NCBI GenBank assembly: GCA_945859605.1
Contig: OX243811.1
Coordinates: 31,609,494-31,673,493 of the forward strand
Origin: Lumbricus rubellus
Taxonomy: Eukaryota > Annelida > Clitellata > Crassiclitellata > Lumbricidae
Reading direction: 5' to 3'
Length of the DNA stretch: 64,000 nt
How positions within the stretch are numbered: position 1 is the stretch's first letter; every line of letters starts with the position of its first letter. Positions 57,804 through 64,000 of this stretch are shown here, one piece after another. The notes beneath the pieces are model-generated. The model was not told where the DNA came from and made no database searches. It saw nothing but the letters and a program-made list of their open reading frames with translations. The position numbers and the translations under genes were made by a program.

Positions 57804-60800
57804 TAAAGCAATTGAAACTGTCTATGTGAAGAAGATCCTGACACTTTAGACCCATATGTTGTTTCAAACGTGAGCTCATCCTCTAGTCACGTCTAGTGCA
57901 ACTGTGATTCTCTCTTTGGTCAAATAAATTCCCATTGTTAGTTTTCCTCTTCCTGCAGTTTTTCCATTTAATTCGTTTTTCTTTTGCCAGAGTGGAGAAG
58001 GAAAAGCAGCAGCTGACGATTGAAATCGATGGACTTTCCACTCAACTAGACTCCGTCTCGAAAGCCAAGGTACTCCATACATACACGCACACACACAATG
58101 TCACATACACACATACTGTGACACACATACACACAGAGGCAGACAGATGCAGACAGATGCAGAAAGGGAACACAATGAGCACTTCTATAGACAGACAAAC
58201 GGAAGTTTACAATCGCATACAGTCGTCTATATAATTATGTTCTAGTTTCTTTCTTTCTCTGGTGGCCCTATTAGCCGGATTGTCCATTCCTTCTGGTTCT
58301 ATCCCTTCTACAACCACAAAATGTCAATCCACATAAAATTATGTTCACTACCATTAGCGTTTTATCGTTGGTTCAGGAAATAAATTGAACTGAATAAATA
58401 AATAAACGAAAATAACAACGGATGACTTGTAGAACTATGCTGAGTCGAAGCTGGAGGGGTCAGAGGACCAGCTGAGACGTCTGAAGACGCAGCTGGACGA
58501 AGCGACGAGGAACAACCAGGAACTGACGACCGTTAGGACGCGACTGACGCAGGAGAACAGCGACCTCCAGCGACAACTGCAGGATATCGAGACCAGTTAC
58601 GGAAACTTCTCCAAGTCGAAAACACAGCTCCAGATCTTGCTGGAAGAAACGAAGTCCAAGCTGGACGAAGAAACGAGGGCAAGTATTATAGACTGCAGAG
58701 AAATCATTTCGGAAAAACGCCACCATTGGTTGCACTCTGCCAGTGCCAGTTCCAAGCCTGGATAAAGGAGGAGGAGGGCGACGCTAATTGGTCTTTGTTG
58801 CCACACAGTGACGTCAAACTGCAACTAACAAACCCTTCAGAAAGCAATGAAAATGTGTCGCTATAATTATCAGTTCAAAAGTTCTGTCGCAAATTGCAGC
58901 GCAGACACAATTCGAACAATTATCCAAAGACAGACAACACTCGATCATTTTCATCTTTGAATATCCATTGCAACCAATAAGTCCACGCATGCTTTATACT
59001 TTATAGAATCATTTTACACCGATTTTATATAAGAAACGGCCGATGGAGAAATAAATTGAGTATAGATACATTCGACATTGCTATTTTAACGGGTCAAGCC
59101 TAAGCATATTTACCAATTGATGCTGACTTCCGCTTAATAAATCTTACGGCAGTGTCAATCGTGAATGAGCTCTTTGCTCGTGAATAAACTAGCGCCCTGC
59201 GCTTGGCTTTCGAGCGGCGTTTTAGAAATTTTAACGACAACAGTTTTGAATGACAGATAGCAAAGAGTTTCCTGTGTTGTTGCTTCTCTAGATTCGCAAC
59301 CAGCTGGATCTGCAGCTGAACAACCTTCAGGTCGATTTCGACAAGGTTCACGCGATGCTCGAGGACGAGACGGAGGCAGCGAACTCCCTTCGAGCCCAGT
59401 TCCAGAAGGGTCAGGCCGAGTACCAGTCGCTGAAGAGCAAGTACGACAAGGACCTCGCCGCACGAACAGACGAACTGGACGAGATCAGGTAGAGTAAGCC
59501 ATGAACATCGAACAAACAACAACATAAATCAAGGTCATCAGTGCCTGATTTAAACTGTTTGCACTCTGACAGTGCCAGTCCCATGCCTGGATAGAAGAGG
59601 AGCGCGACGTTAATTATCTTTGTTGTCACGCAGTGTGGTTAAACCGAAATAACCAACAACTTCCGGATTTACAGTTGAGCAAAAAAGTCACAGCATCCAT
59701 GGGACCTCACAATGCGCAGGATCCTCAGAAATTTTTTAAAATATAAAGTATAGACCTATTAATAAATGTTAAAATTATTTTAAAAACTTACGTTCGACTA
59801 TCCTTCCTACGGTATCTTATGCTTTATAACAGATGTCAATCAAACCAAATTACCGACATGCAATGTATTCGCTTGAAATAATATTAAGTTTTCAATTGAA
59901 ATGCCTTACTATTAATAATTATTGATTGATTAATTATTGGTACGTGTTTGCGGTGCATTGTATTTTCAAGCTTTGTGAAACCTTCTGGCACAATTTTTTC
60001 TAGCATCGAACCCCCAAGCCTTATTTTTCTGAGGACCTCACCAAGTCTAAATACAACTCTGGCGTTTATAGAACCATACCACAGTGAACTATAAAAGTTA
60101 CAGAAGAGCGCTATAGAATCATTGCACCACATTAGATATATGTATGATGCATCCACTTTTTGTTTTGACCTTGACAGACGCAAGCTGAACGCCCGCATCG
60201 CTGAGTTGGAGAGCACAGCTGAGCAGGCGAAGGCAAAGGCGAGCAAGCTGGAGAAGGATAAGAGCAAGCTGACGATTGAGATCAGAGATATCAATGTTCA
60301 ACTGGATGAGGTTAGCAACTACGTCTTCATCATCATTGTCGTCGTCGTCGTCATCATTGTCATCATCGTCGTCGTCATTATCATCATCATCATCATCATC
60401 ATCGTCATCATCATAATCATAATTATCATAATCGTCGTCGTCGTCGTCGTTGTCGTTGTCATCATCATCATCATCGTCATCATCATCATCGTAGTCTTAG
60501 TAATCCCACGGGAGCCCCTCCAGAAACCGCCCGACCTCTGGGGGTTGTCAACAACAACCGATCCCCTTCTGCTGTTGGAGTTCAGCTGCAATTTGTAAGC
60601 AACAGTCTCGATTCAATGGATGTGGATGCTGCTGATGATGCTGATGCTGATGCTGGCATCGACTCTGTGAGAAGAGATGAGATTGAAGAAAAGGAAAGAG
60701 AGTGACGAAGAAAAAGAGAAAGAAAGGAAAGAAGAATTGGAAGATGAAGAAGGGGAAAGGAAAGGAAAGAAAGAGAAAATGAGAGGATAAAAAGGATGGA

Positions 60801-63800
60801 TGGAGAAAAGAGAAGGTGAAGAAGGAAGATGAATTGAGAAAGAAGGAAGGAGAGAAGGAAAAGGAAGAAGATGTAATGGACGAATAAAGAGGAATAATAA
60901 AAGGGAGGATATGAAGAGGAGGACGATGAGGAGACGAAGTAGGAGAAGGAGGATTAGACGAGAAATAGACAAATGAAGAGGAATAGAATGGCGTATGGAA
61001 GAGAGTCGAAACAGTGGGAGGATGACGAGGAGGAGGAGGAAGAGGAGGAGTAGGAGTATAGGCATATGTTTTCCATATCGCAGACCGGCTCCATAGACTC
61101 GCACTCAGCCTCCTTCGTCTTCCATCCATTCTCCTCCTCCTCCTTCACCGCTTCTTTTTCCTTATCGACTCCACCGTGCAGAGGAGAGCTACTCCATTGG
61201 AATCTCGTCCCAGACCCTCTCTCCACCTTGTCTGGCAACGCCGCCTATGACGTCTTAGGCCGCTGACTTTAGGCCATTTAGGATCGCGTTTAGGCTTCTT
61301 AAGTACAGACTGATAAGCAGATGGAACTTGCAATAACACAGCGCTATCTAGCGTACACACAGCGCATGCCTCTACCAAAGCAAGGCGTAGAACCATGCTG
61401 CAAAAGAATAGAATAAAGCGTAATAGAATAGAGTAGAATGGAATAGAACGGAATAGAACAGAGTAGAATAAAATAGAATAGAAAAAATAAAATAGAATCA
61501 AGTAGAGTAGATTATTTCCCCTATTAAAGTAGAATGGAATATAAAATAAAATGTTGCAGAACTGAATTTAGTAGAATTTAGTAGAATTGAATAGTGTAGA
61601 ATAGAGCAGAGTAGAATAGAGCAGAACAGAGTAGAATGTAGAATGGAATATGTCATAGTACAATGGAATATATAATAGAATATACTACACAACAAAATTA
61701 AATAGGATAGAATAGAATAGAACAAAGAGCAGAGTATAGAAGAACACAGCGCTGTATCAGCACAAAGCGTGAATAAGCTGCATGCTGCTCCCGCTTGGCT
61801 TTCAAGTAGCGCTTTAGAAATTTGGATATTACGATTATCATGGAGTGAAATAAATGAGTGACGAATTCATCACAGTACAAATACAGTACAACTCAGAAGA
61901 TACGGTTGTAAACAAGGGAGTCGACCGTATAGATTATAAATATAGGCCTATACCAAAACAGCAGCAACAGTGTGTAGAAGTGTAGATGATCATGCATCTA
62001 TGTGTTGGTGTGTTGATGCGGTTGTAGGCTAACGGCGTCATCAACGACGTCGCAAAGAGACTGAAGGCGGCTGAACACCAGAGAGACGACTTCCAGAAGA
62101 GAGTCGACGAACTGAACATTGAACTGCAGAATGGAAACGGAGAGAACCAACGACTTCAGGCTGAACTGACGAGACTGAAGGCCTCCGTCAACGACCAACA
62201 GATCAAGATCGACAACCTGACGAGAGAGAATGGAAAACTTTCGGGTATAGGCTATAGATATATATACACATATACATATAGGCCTATATAAAATTTATAT
62301 ATATATATAATTTATATTTATATACATAGATTTAGATACGAAAGAAAGAATCGGCTTCCTTACAAGCTACGTCTTGAGCTCCTTCGCCTTTCTCTTCCCT
62401 TATTTCGTAAACGCCTGAAGACTATACTATTTGTTAGCGGGAGCACTAACTTGGGTCGGGAGCGCTACTGAACTGTGACCGGCGCTTTATAAATGTTCAA
62501 TTACAATTACAATTACAATAGATAGAGTCTATTACAGAGCAGCGGTTTTGTACTTAACGAGTAAAGTTAGTACAGATCTGGGCAAAAGGTACCGTAAAGA
62601 AAAAACAAGATTTCTAAGGTACTTTCATTCGCATCTAAGCCTATTTGCCCCTACACAGTCTAACAACTAAGCACCATTGCAAGTACATATTATATAGGCC
62701 TACTCTACTGTGTCATGCTGCATATGCAGGACACTCTAGAGTATAGAGTCTATAATCTAGAGCAACACAGTGCAGTAGGTATACAGTAAAAATGCGGGTT
62801 AGGACGGGTTATGCGAACGTGCCTATAGGCCTATGCGTAGGCCTATACAGTCATGTAGGCCTAGTATAAACACGATCGTAATTAAAGTAGAATGTGACTC
62901 TGAGAAACCTGAATAGGCGCTACATAAATTGTATTGTATGCCGTAATTTATTGTTGTTGTGTCCGTGCAGAATCCTTGCGTGAGTCGGACAGTCAGAACA
63001 AGGACCTGACGAGGTCAGTCCAGGAACTGACCGCCATTCGCGTCCAGCTGCAAGGAGAGAGGGATGGACTACTGGTGGAACTCGGAGACTCCAAGGACAC
63101 CGTCAAGGACCTCCAGGTTCGCCTTGACTCGTCGAACGGTCAGCTGAACCAACTGCGCATCGACCTGGAGAACAGACTTCGCGAGAAGGACGAGGAACTG
63201 GAAAACACTCGGTTGGTAGAGATATATGACTACTGTTAACAACATAACAACAGCTAACAAGAAGTATTGTGTAATAACAGTTGTTAATAGCTCATCAAAT
63301 ACAGTTTCATAGCAATCGTAGAGCAGTGTTTGAATATCTATCTATCTGTAAAATTTATATAGCGCCCGTTCAAGATAACTGTTCAGAGTCGCTTCCGACC
63401 CAGGCAAGGCCAAGTAGGAAAGTTTTGAGAAGCTTATAAAAAAAGTTAGACAAGTCTGGATACTAACAGACATGTTGTAACAGACTGACATGTGCCTAAA
63501 TAAATTGCAACATAATGCTAACGTAAATTAAAACAATTTGATACAAATGTAAAAATTGTCACCATAAGATCAAGTAACACAAAGTGACATATTAATGTAC
63601 GTTGGTTGGCAGTTGTTGAGTTGTAATGAAGCATATTTTTATTTGTCTGTTCACGTACCGGTTCACAACAAATTATGCGAAGCTACTAATCAAGACACCA
63701 TGCATCTCTGCCATGGATCATGCCTTGATGGAGCCCACTTTGATGGAGCCCACATAGGACCCACATTCTCATTTAGGACCCATATTCCCATTTAGGACCC

Positions 63801-64000
63801 ATATTCCCATTTAGGACCCATATTCACACAGAAGACCATATAGGCCTACATATATCAGTCAATGGAGATGCTGGTAGGAATTAGACTCCGCGATGACAAC
63901 CTCATCGTGTAGCGTATACTTGACGGTTGGTTGAAATGTTCTTCTGTTGTTGTCTGTTCAAAGGAGGAACAGCCAGAGAACGGTGGAGGAGATGCAGCGC
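46214..64000 (+). CDS. Paramyosin, first 533 residues, 3' part beyond window
   Basis: Eleven exons (46214-46351, 47785-47841, 55623-55709, 56218-56384, 57991-58069, 58433-58678, 59292-59488, 60178-60310, 62028-62244, 62971-63211, 63964-64000) join in phase. After a Ser/Gly-rich head (residues 1-43) the protein is a continuous heptad coiled coil with no Pro. From RLEQRMKELEEALEAERE onward it aligns without gaps, by eye, to the nematode paramyosin (UNC-15) rod, through to DLENRLREKDEELENTR. Paramyosin is the core rod protein of invertebrate muscle thick filaments, lying under myosin and made of parallel dimers. The family is about 870 residues, so roughly 60 percent is here. Myosin heavy chain tail is excluded by the short non-motor head and the closer fit to paramyosin. 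Confidence 0.93.
46440..46560. repeat. Degenerate (CAAT)n in paramyosin intron 1
   Basis: From just after the exon, AATCAATCAAACAATC-type units run, interrupted, to about 46550. Confidence 0.7.
46640..47219. repeat. (CTAC)n grading into (CATA)n microsatellite, paramyosin intron 1
   Basis: Degenerate CTAC/CTGC units (46640-46825) change to a mixture with TTGCATAC (46826-46880), then perfect CATA repeats for about 310 bp (46909-47219). Six-frame ORFs of IHTY or MYVC type come from this. A lone GCTACGCCACTG near 46724 resembles an hAT terminus. Confidence 0.97.
47220..47784. other. Rest of paramyosin intron 1
   Basis: Unique sequence, nothing recognised. Confidence 0.4.
47785..47841 (+). CDS. 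Paramyosin exon 2
   Basis: Acceptor TTTGACAG|CAA, donor AGG|GTGAGT, 19 codons QRMKELEEALEAEREAHSR, phase 0. Start of the heptad rod. Confidence 0.92.
47842..48740. other. Paramyosin intron 2, first part
   Basis: AT-rich unique sequence with no recognised repeats or exons. Confidence 0.4.
48741..49385. repeat. Polypyrimidine tract of about 640 bp (TTCC/CTTT-rich)
   Basis: The + strand is over 85 percent C and T, made of TTCCTT, CCTTCC and TTTCTT words. It is able in principle to form triplex DNA. ORFs on both strands (Phe/Leu/Ser-rich or Lys/Glu/Arg-rich) are artefacts. Confidence 0.75.
49600..49980. repeat. (TA)n-rich low-complexity segment
   Basis: Several TATATA runs (49635-49648, 49766-49805, 49900-49925) mixed with TGTATATG words. 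Confidence 0.7.
50085..50755. repeat. Purine-rich tract in paramyosin intron 2
   Basis: G/A-dominated + strand with GGAGGAGGAGGA at 50218-50240 and 50259-50283 and again near 50690, ending in CTGCTGCCGCTGCTGCTG. The long minus-strand ORF here (Ser/Pro/Leu-rich) is compositional. Confidence 0.65.
50760..51655. other. Unique intronic sequence
   Basis: Nothing was recognised except a possible LINE/SINE tail relic (TTTGTATAGCGCCGTTAAGC) at about 51147-51167. Confidence 0.35.
51656..51790. repeat. GAGAGAGGAAAAGAGG tandem purine repeat
   Basis: Four or five units of roughly 16-21 bp (GAGAGAGGAAAAGAGGGA) in paramyosin intron 2. Confidence 0.8.
51869..52067 (-). mobile_element. Second tRNA-derived SINE family, minus strand
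   Basis: From 52067 leftward: GGGGGCCCGGTAGCGCATTG gives an A box (TAGCGCATTGG), and GAGTTCGCTCC a B box about 50 bp later, with a long variable-arm-like segment between, suggesting a tRNA-Ser or tRNA-Leu ancestor. A body of about 110 bp ends in TGTATTGTATTGTTGTTATT. The head differs from the 22143 family. Confidence 0.7.
52410..52442. repeat. (TA)n microsatellite
   Basis: About 14 TA units in paramyosin intron 2. Confidence 0.85.
52961..53084 (+). promoter_or_regulatory. Possible intronic promoter with paired palindromes
   Basis: TATATAAATA at 52971-52980 matches a TATA-box consensus. About 70 and 96 bp further on lie two identical 14-bp perfect palindromes TGGCACCGGTGCCA (53045-53058 and 53071-53084), the first extended to 16 bp. 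ACGTCA-type half sites (53010, 53030) are close. Some insect paramyosin genes use an intronic promoter for a short isoform. The TATA part also resembles the GCGCTATATAAAT end of the local LINE/SINE tail, so it may be a relic. Confidence 0.25.
53085..55570. other. Paramyosin intron 2, later part
   Basis: Unique AT-rich and pyrimidine-rich sequence. A 188-codon ORF at 53166-53732 is Ser/Phe/Cys-rich, without domain or splice support, and is not called a gene. Confidence 0.4.
55573..55606. repeat. (GATT)n microsatellite close to exon 3 acceptor
   Basis: Eight GATT units directly upstream of the exon 3 polypyrimidine region. Confidence 0.85.
55623..55709 (+). CDS. Paramyosin exon 3
   Basis: Acceptor AATTGTAG|ACG, donor CAG|GTCTGT, 29 codons TERELGDANAQLDGLSERLD then EADGQTSAQ, phase 0. 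The same 29-residue interval separates these points in nematode paramyosin. Confidence 0.92.
56090..56212. repeat. (ATT)/(TAA)n repeats next to exon 4
   Basis: ATT, ATG and TAA triplet runs fill the 120 bp before the exon 4 acceptor and could form a hairpin (ATT run facing TAA run). Confidence 0.8.
56218..56384 (+). CDS. Paramyosin exon 4
   Basis: Acceptor TTTCATAG|GCG, donor TCCAA|GTAAGC, phase 2 end. Codes AELGRRKEQDLLKVKKELEL, then SLKKRHQEIINDLQDQLEKA. The RKxEEL..LR.xL...H...LxKKH pattern is shared by paramyosin and myosin rods. Confidence 0.93.
56740..56912. repeat. Pyrimidine-rich (CTTT/TTCC) tract, intron 4
   Basis: C/T-rich + strand of about 170 bp, similar in type to 48741-49385. 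Confidence 0.7.
57266..57676. mobile_element. Non-autonomous hAT-type DNA element 4, paramyosin intron 4
   Basis: A 14-bp perfect terminal inverted repeat CAGTGGCGTAGCAA lies at both ends, flanked by a perfect 8-bp duplication GATACATG (57258-57265 and 57677-57684). Subterminal GGGGCCCCCGGCGG and GGGCCCGCCACCG are also roughly inverted. The 411-bp element has no ORF. Confidence 0.92.
57737..57803. repeat. (AAGT)n microsatellite
   Basis: About 16 AAGT units with one AAGC interruption. Confidence 0.95.
57991..58069 (+). CDS. Paramyosin exon 5
   Basis: Acceptor TTTTGCCAG|A, donor AAG|GTACTC. Completes K150 and codes VEKEKQQLTIEIDGLSTQLD then SVSKAK. Confidence 0.93.
58433..58678 (+). CDS. Paramyosin exon 6, followed by a GC-AG intron
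   Basis: Acceptor GACTTGTAG|AAC; 82 codons from NYAESKLEGSEDQLRRLKTQ to SKLDEETR, phase 0. No GT fits the frame at the 3' end, but ACGAGG|GCAAGT is the strong consensus of rare GC-AG introns and joins seamlessly to exon 7 (IRNQLDLQLNNLQ). Confidence 0.9.
58731..58835. repeat. Repeated intronic segment, copy 1 (intron 6)
   Basis: TGCACTCTGCCAGTGCCAGT through AGCCTGGATAAAGGAGGAG to TTTGTTGCCACACAGTG is about 80 percent like 59559-59660 in the next intron. Confidence 0.75.
59155..59245 (-). repeat. Dispersed repeat containing a satellite-like 27-mer
   Basis: 59176-59202 includes GCTCGTGAATAAACT, identical to 15 bases of the satellite's minus strand, and matches 23 of 27 bases over one full monomer. 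It continues into GCTTGGCTTTCGAGCGGCGT, shared with copies at 61761-61840 and 21401-21475. Minus-strand translations of the copies share KFLKR..KAKR, so this may be a decayed retroposon end. Confidence 0.65.
59292..59488 (+). CDS. Paramyosin exon 7
   Basis: Acceptor TTCTCTAG|ATT, donor ATCAG|GTAGAG, phase 2. Codes IRNQLDLQLNNLQVDFDKVH, then MLEDETEAANSLRAQF and ends RTDELDEI plus split Arg. Confidence 0.93.
59559..59660. repeat. Repeated intronic segment, copy 2 (intron 7)
   Basis: Partner of 58731-58835: TGCACTCTGACAGTGCCAGT, ATGCCTGGATAGAAGAGGAG, TTTGTTGTCACGCAGTG. Confidence 0.75.
60178..60310 (+). CDS. Paramyosin exon 8
   Basis: Acceptor CCTTGACAG|A, donor GAG|GTTAGC. Completes R324, then RKLNARIAELESTAEQAKAK and ends RDINVQLDE. 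Confidence 0.92.
60318..60505. repeat. (TCA/TCG)n triplet repeat, intron 8
   Basis: CATCAT and CGTCGT blocks alternate for about 185 bp right after the exon 8 donor. The apparent Ile/Val reading-through ORF is an artefact. Confidence 0.9.
60665..61060. repeat. Purine-rich (GAA/GGA) tract, intron 8
   Basis: About 400 bp of A/G-rich + strand with AGGAGGAGGAAGAGGAGGAG near 61030. Confidence 0.75.
61400..61740. repeat. Degenerate (AATAG)n pentanucleotide repeat, intron 8
   Basis: AGAATAGAATAG-type units with substitutions across about 340 bp. Confidence 0.85.
61761..61840 (-). repeat. Dispersed repeat, third copy
   Basis: GCGTGAATAAGCTGCATGCT then CCGCTTGGCTTTCAAGTAGC and GCTTTAGAAATTT. Related to 59155-59245. 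Confidence 0.6.
62028..62244 (+). CDS. Paramyosin exon 9
   Basis: Acceptor GGTTGTAG|GCT, donor TCGG|GTATAG, phase 1. Codes ANGVINDVAKRLKAAEHQRD, then RVDELNIELQ and ends NLTRENGKLS plus one base. Confidence 0.92.
62345..62522 (+). mobile_element. LINE 3' fragment in intron 9
   Basis: LLRLSLPLFRKRLKTILF, then LGRERY and a stop, with the shared tail GGTCGGGAGCGCTACTGAAC to CCGGCGCTTTATAAATG and a short (ATTACA)n end. A similar tail relic (GACTCTGAGAAACCTGAATA, GGCGCTACATAAATT) is at 62896-62940. Confidence 0.75.
62971..63211 (+). CDS. Paramyosin exon 10
   Basis: Acceptor CGTGCAG|AA, donor CG|GTTGGT, phase 2 end. Codes (E)SLRESDSQNKDLTRSVQEL, then DLENRLREKDEELENT. The last part matches the EMERRLQEKEEE region of nematode paramyosin. 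Confidence 0.92.
63353..63440 (-). mobile_element. LINE/SINE tail relic, minus strand, intron 10
   Basis: TATATAGCGCCCGTTCAAGA and CAGAGTCGCTTCCGACCCAG are the complement of the shared 3' tail. Confidence 0.6.
63745..63828. repeat. 19-bp minisatellite, about 4 copies, intron 10
   Basis: Unit ATTTAGGACCCATATTCCC, preceded by a GATGGAGCCCACTTT duplicate. Confidence 0.85.
63964..64000 (+). CDS. Paramyosin exon 11, cut by window end
   Basis: Acceptor TGTTCAAAG|G completes R521; codes RNSQRTVEEMQR up to the edge. The frame continues the rod, so the rest of the gene lies to the right. Confidence 0.85.

Noticed and set aside
46214..64000. Myosin heavy chain tail in place of paramyosin
   Set aside because: The rod starts about 45 residues after an initiator ATG with no motor domain exons before it, and residue spacing follows paramyosin.

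Overview
The window is a stretch of an invertebrate animal nuclear genome. Genes have spliced exons with GT-AG introns (plus one GC-AG), and there are many retroposons, DNA-transposon relics and microsatellites. One gene is paramyosin, a muscle thick-filament protein found in invertebrates and absent from vertebrates. I cannot fix the phylum. The frequent TAGGCCTA-type motif suggests a marine invertebrate such as an echinoderm or lophotrochozoan, but that is a guess.

Layout. (1) Positions 1 to about 20325 are one uninterrupted, CpG-rich 27-bp satellite of about 750 monomers. It has clear higher-order structure, marked by 28-bp monomers that shift phase by one base, and it runs off the left edge. 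(2) From 20.3 to 31.5 kb is a nest of mobile elements: non-autonomous hAT-type elements with perfect 8-bp target duplications, a tRNA-derived SINE, head-to-head LINE fragments, long inverted repeats and minisatellites. No intact gene was recognised there. (3) From 31.75 to 36.04 kb is a complete six-exon gene for a mitochondrial EngB/GTPBP8-type GTPase (279 residues), with LINE, SINE and foldback insertions in its introns. (4) From 36 to 42.4 kb is intergenic sequence with (CAGT)n and pyrimidine-rich repeats. (5) From 42.4 or 46.2 kb to the right edge is the 5' portion of a paramyosin gene. Eleven coding exons give the first 533 residues, and the gene continues beyond the window. A second candidate first exon at 42407 matches in phase an acceptor inside the 46214 exon, so two N-termini are possible.

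The two genes are on the + strand and have no evident functional link. The repeats tell a more connected story. LINE fragments and the tRNA-SINE share a 3' tail, so the LINE probably mobilised the SINE. One arm of a long inverted repeat carries an hAT insertion while the other keeps the empty site. The satellite monomer matches, over its whole length (23 of 27 bases), part of a dispersed repeat in a paramyosin intron, which suggests where the 20-kb satellite came from.
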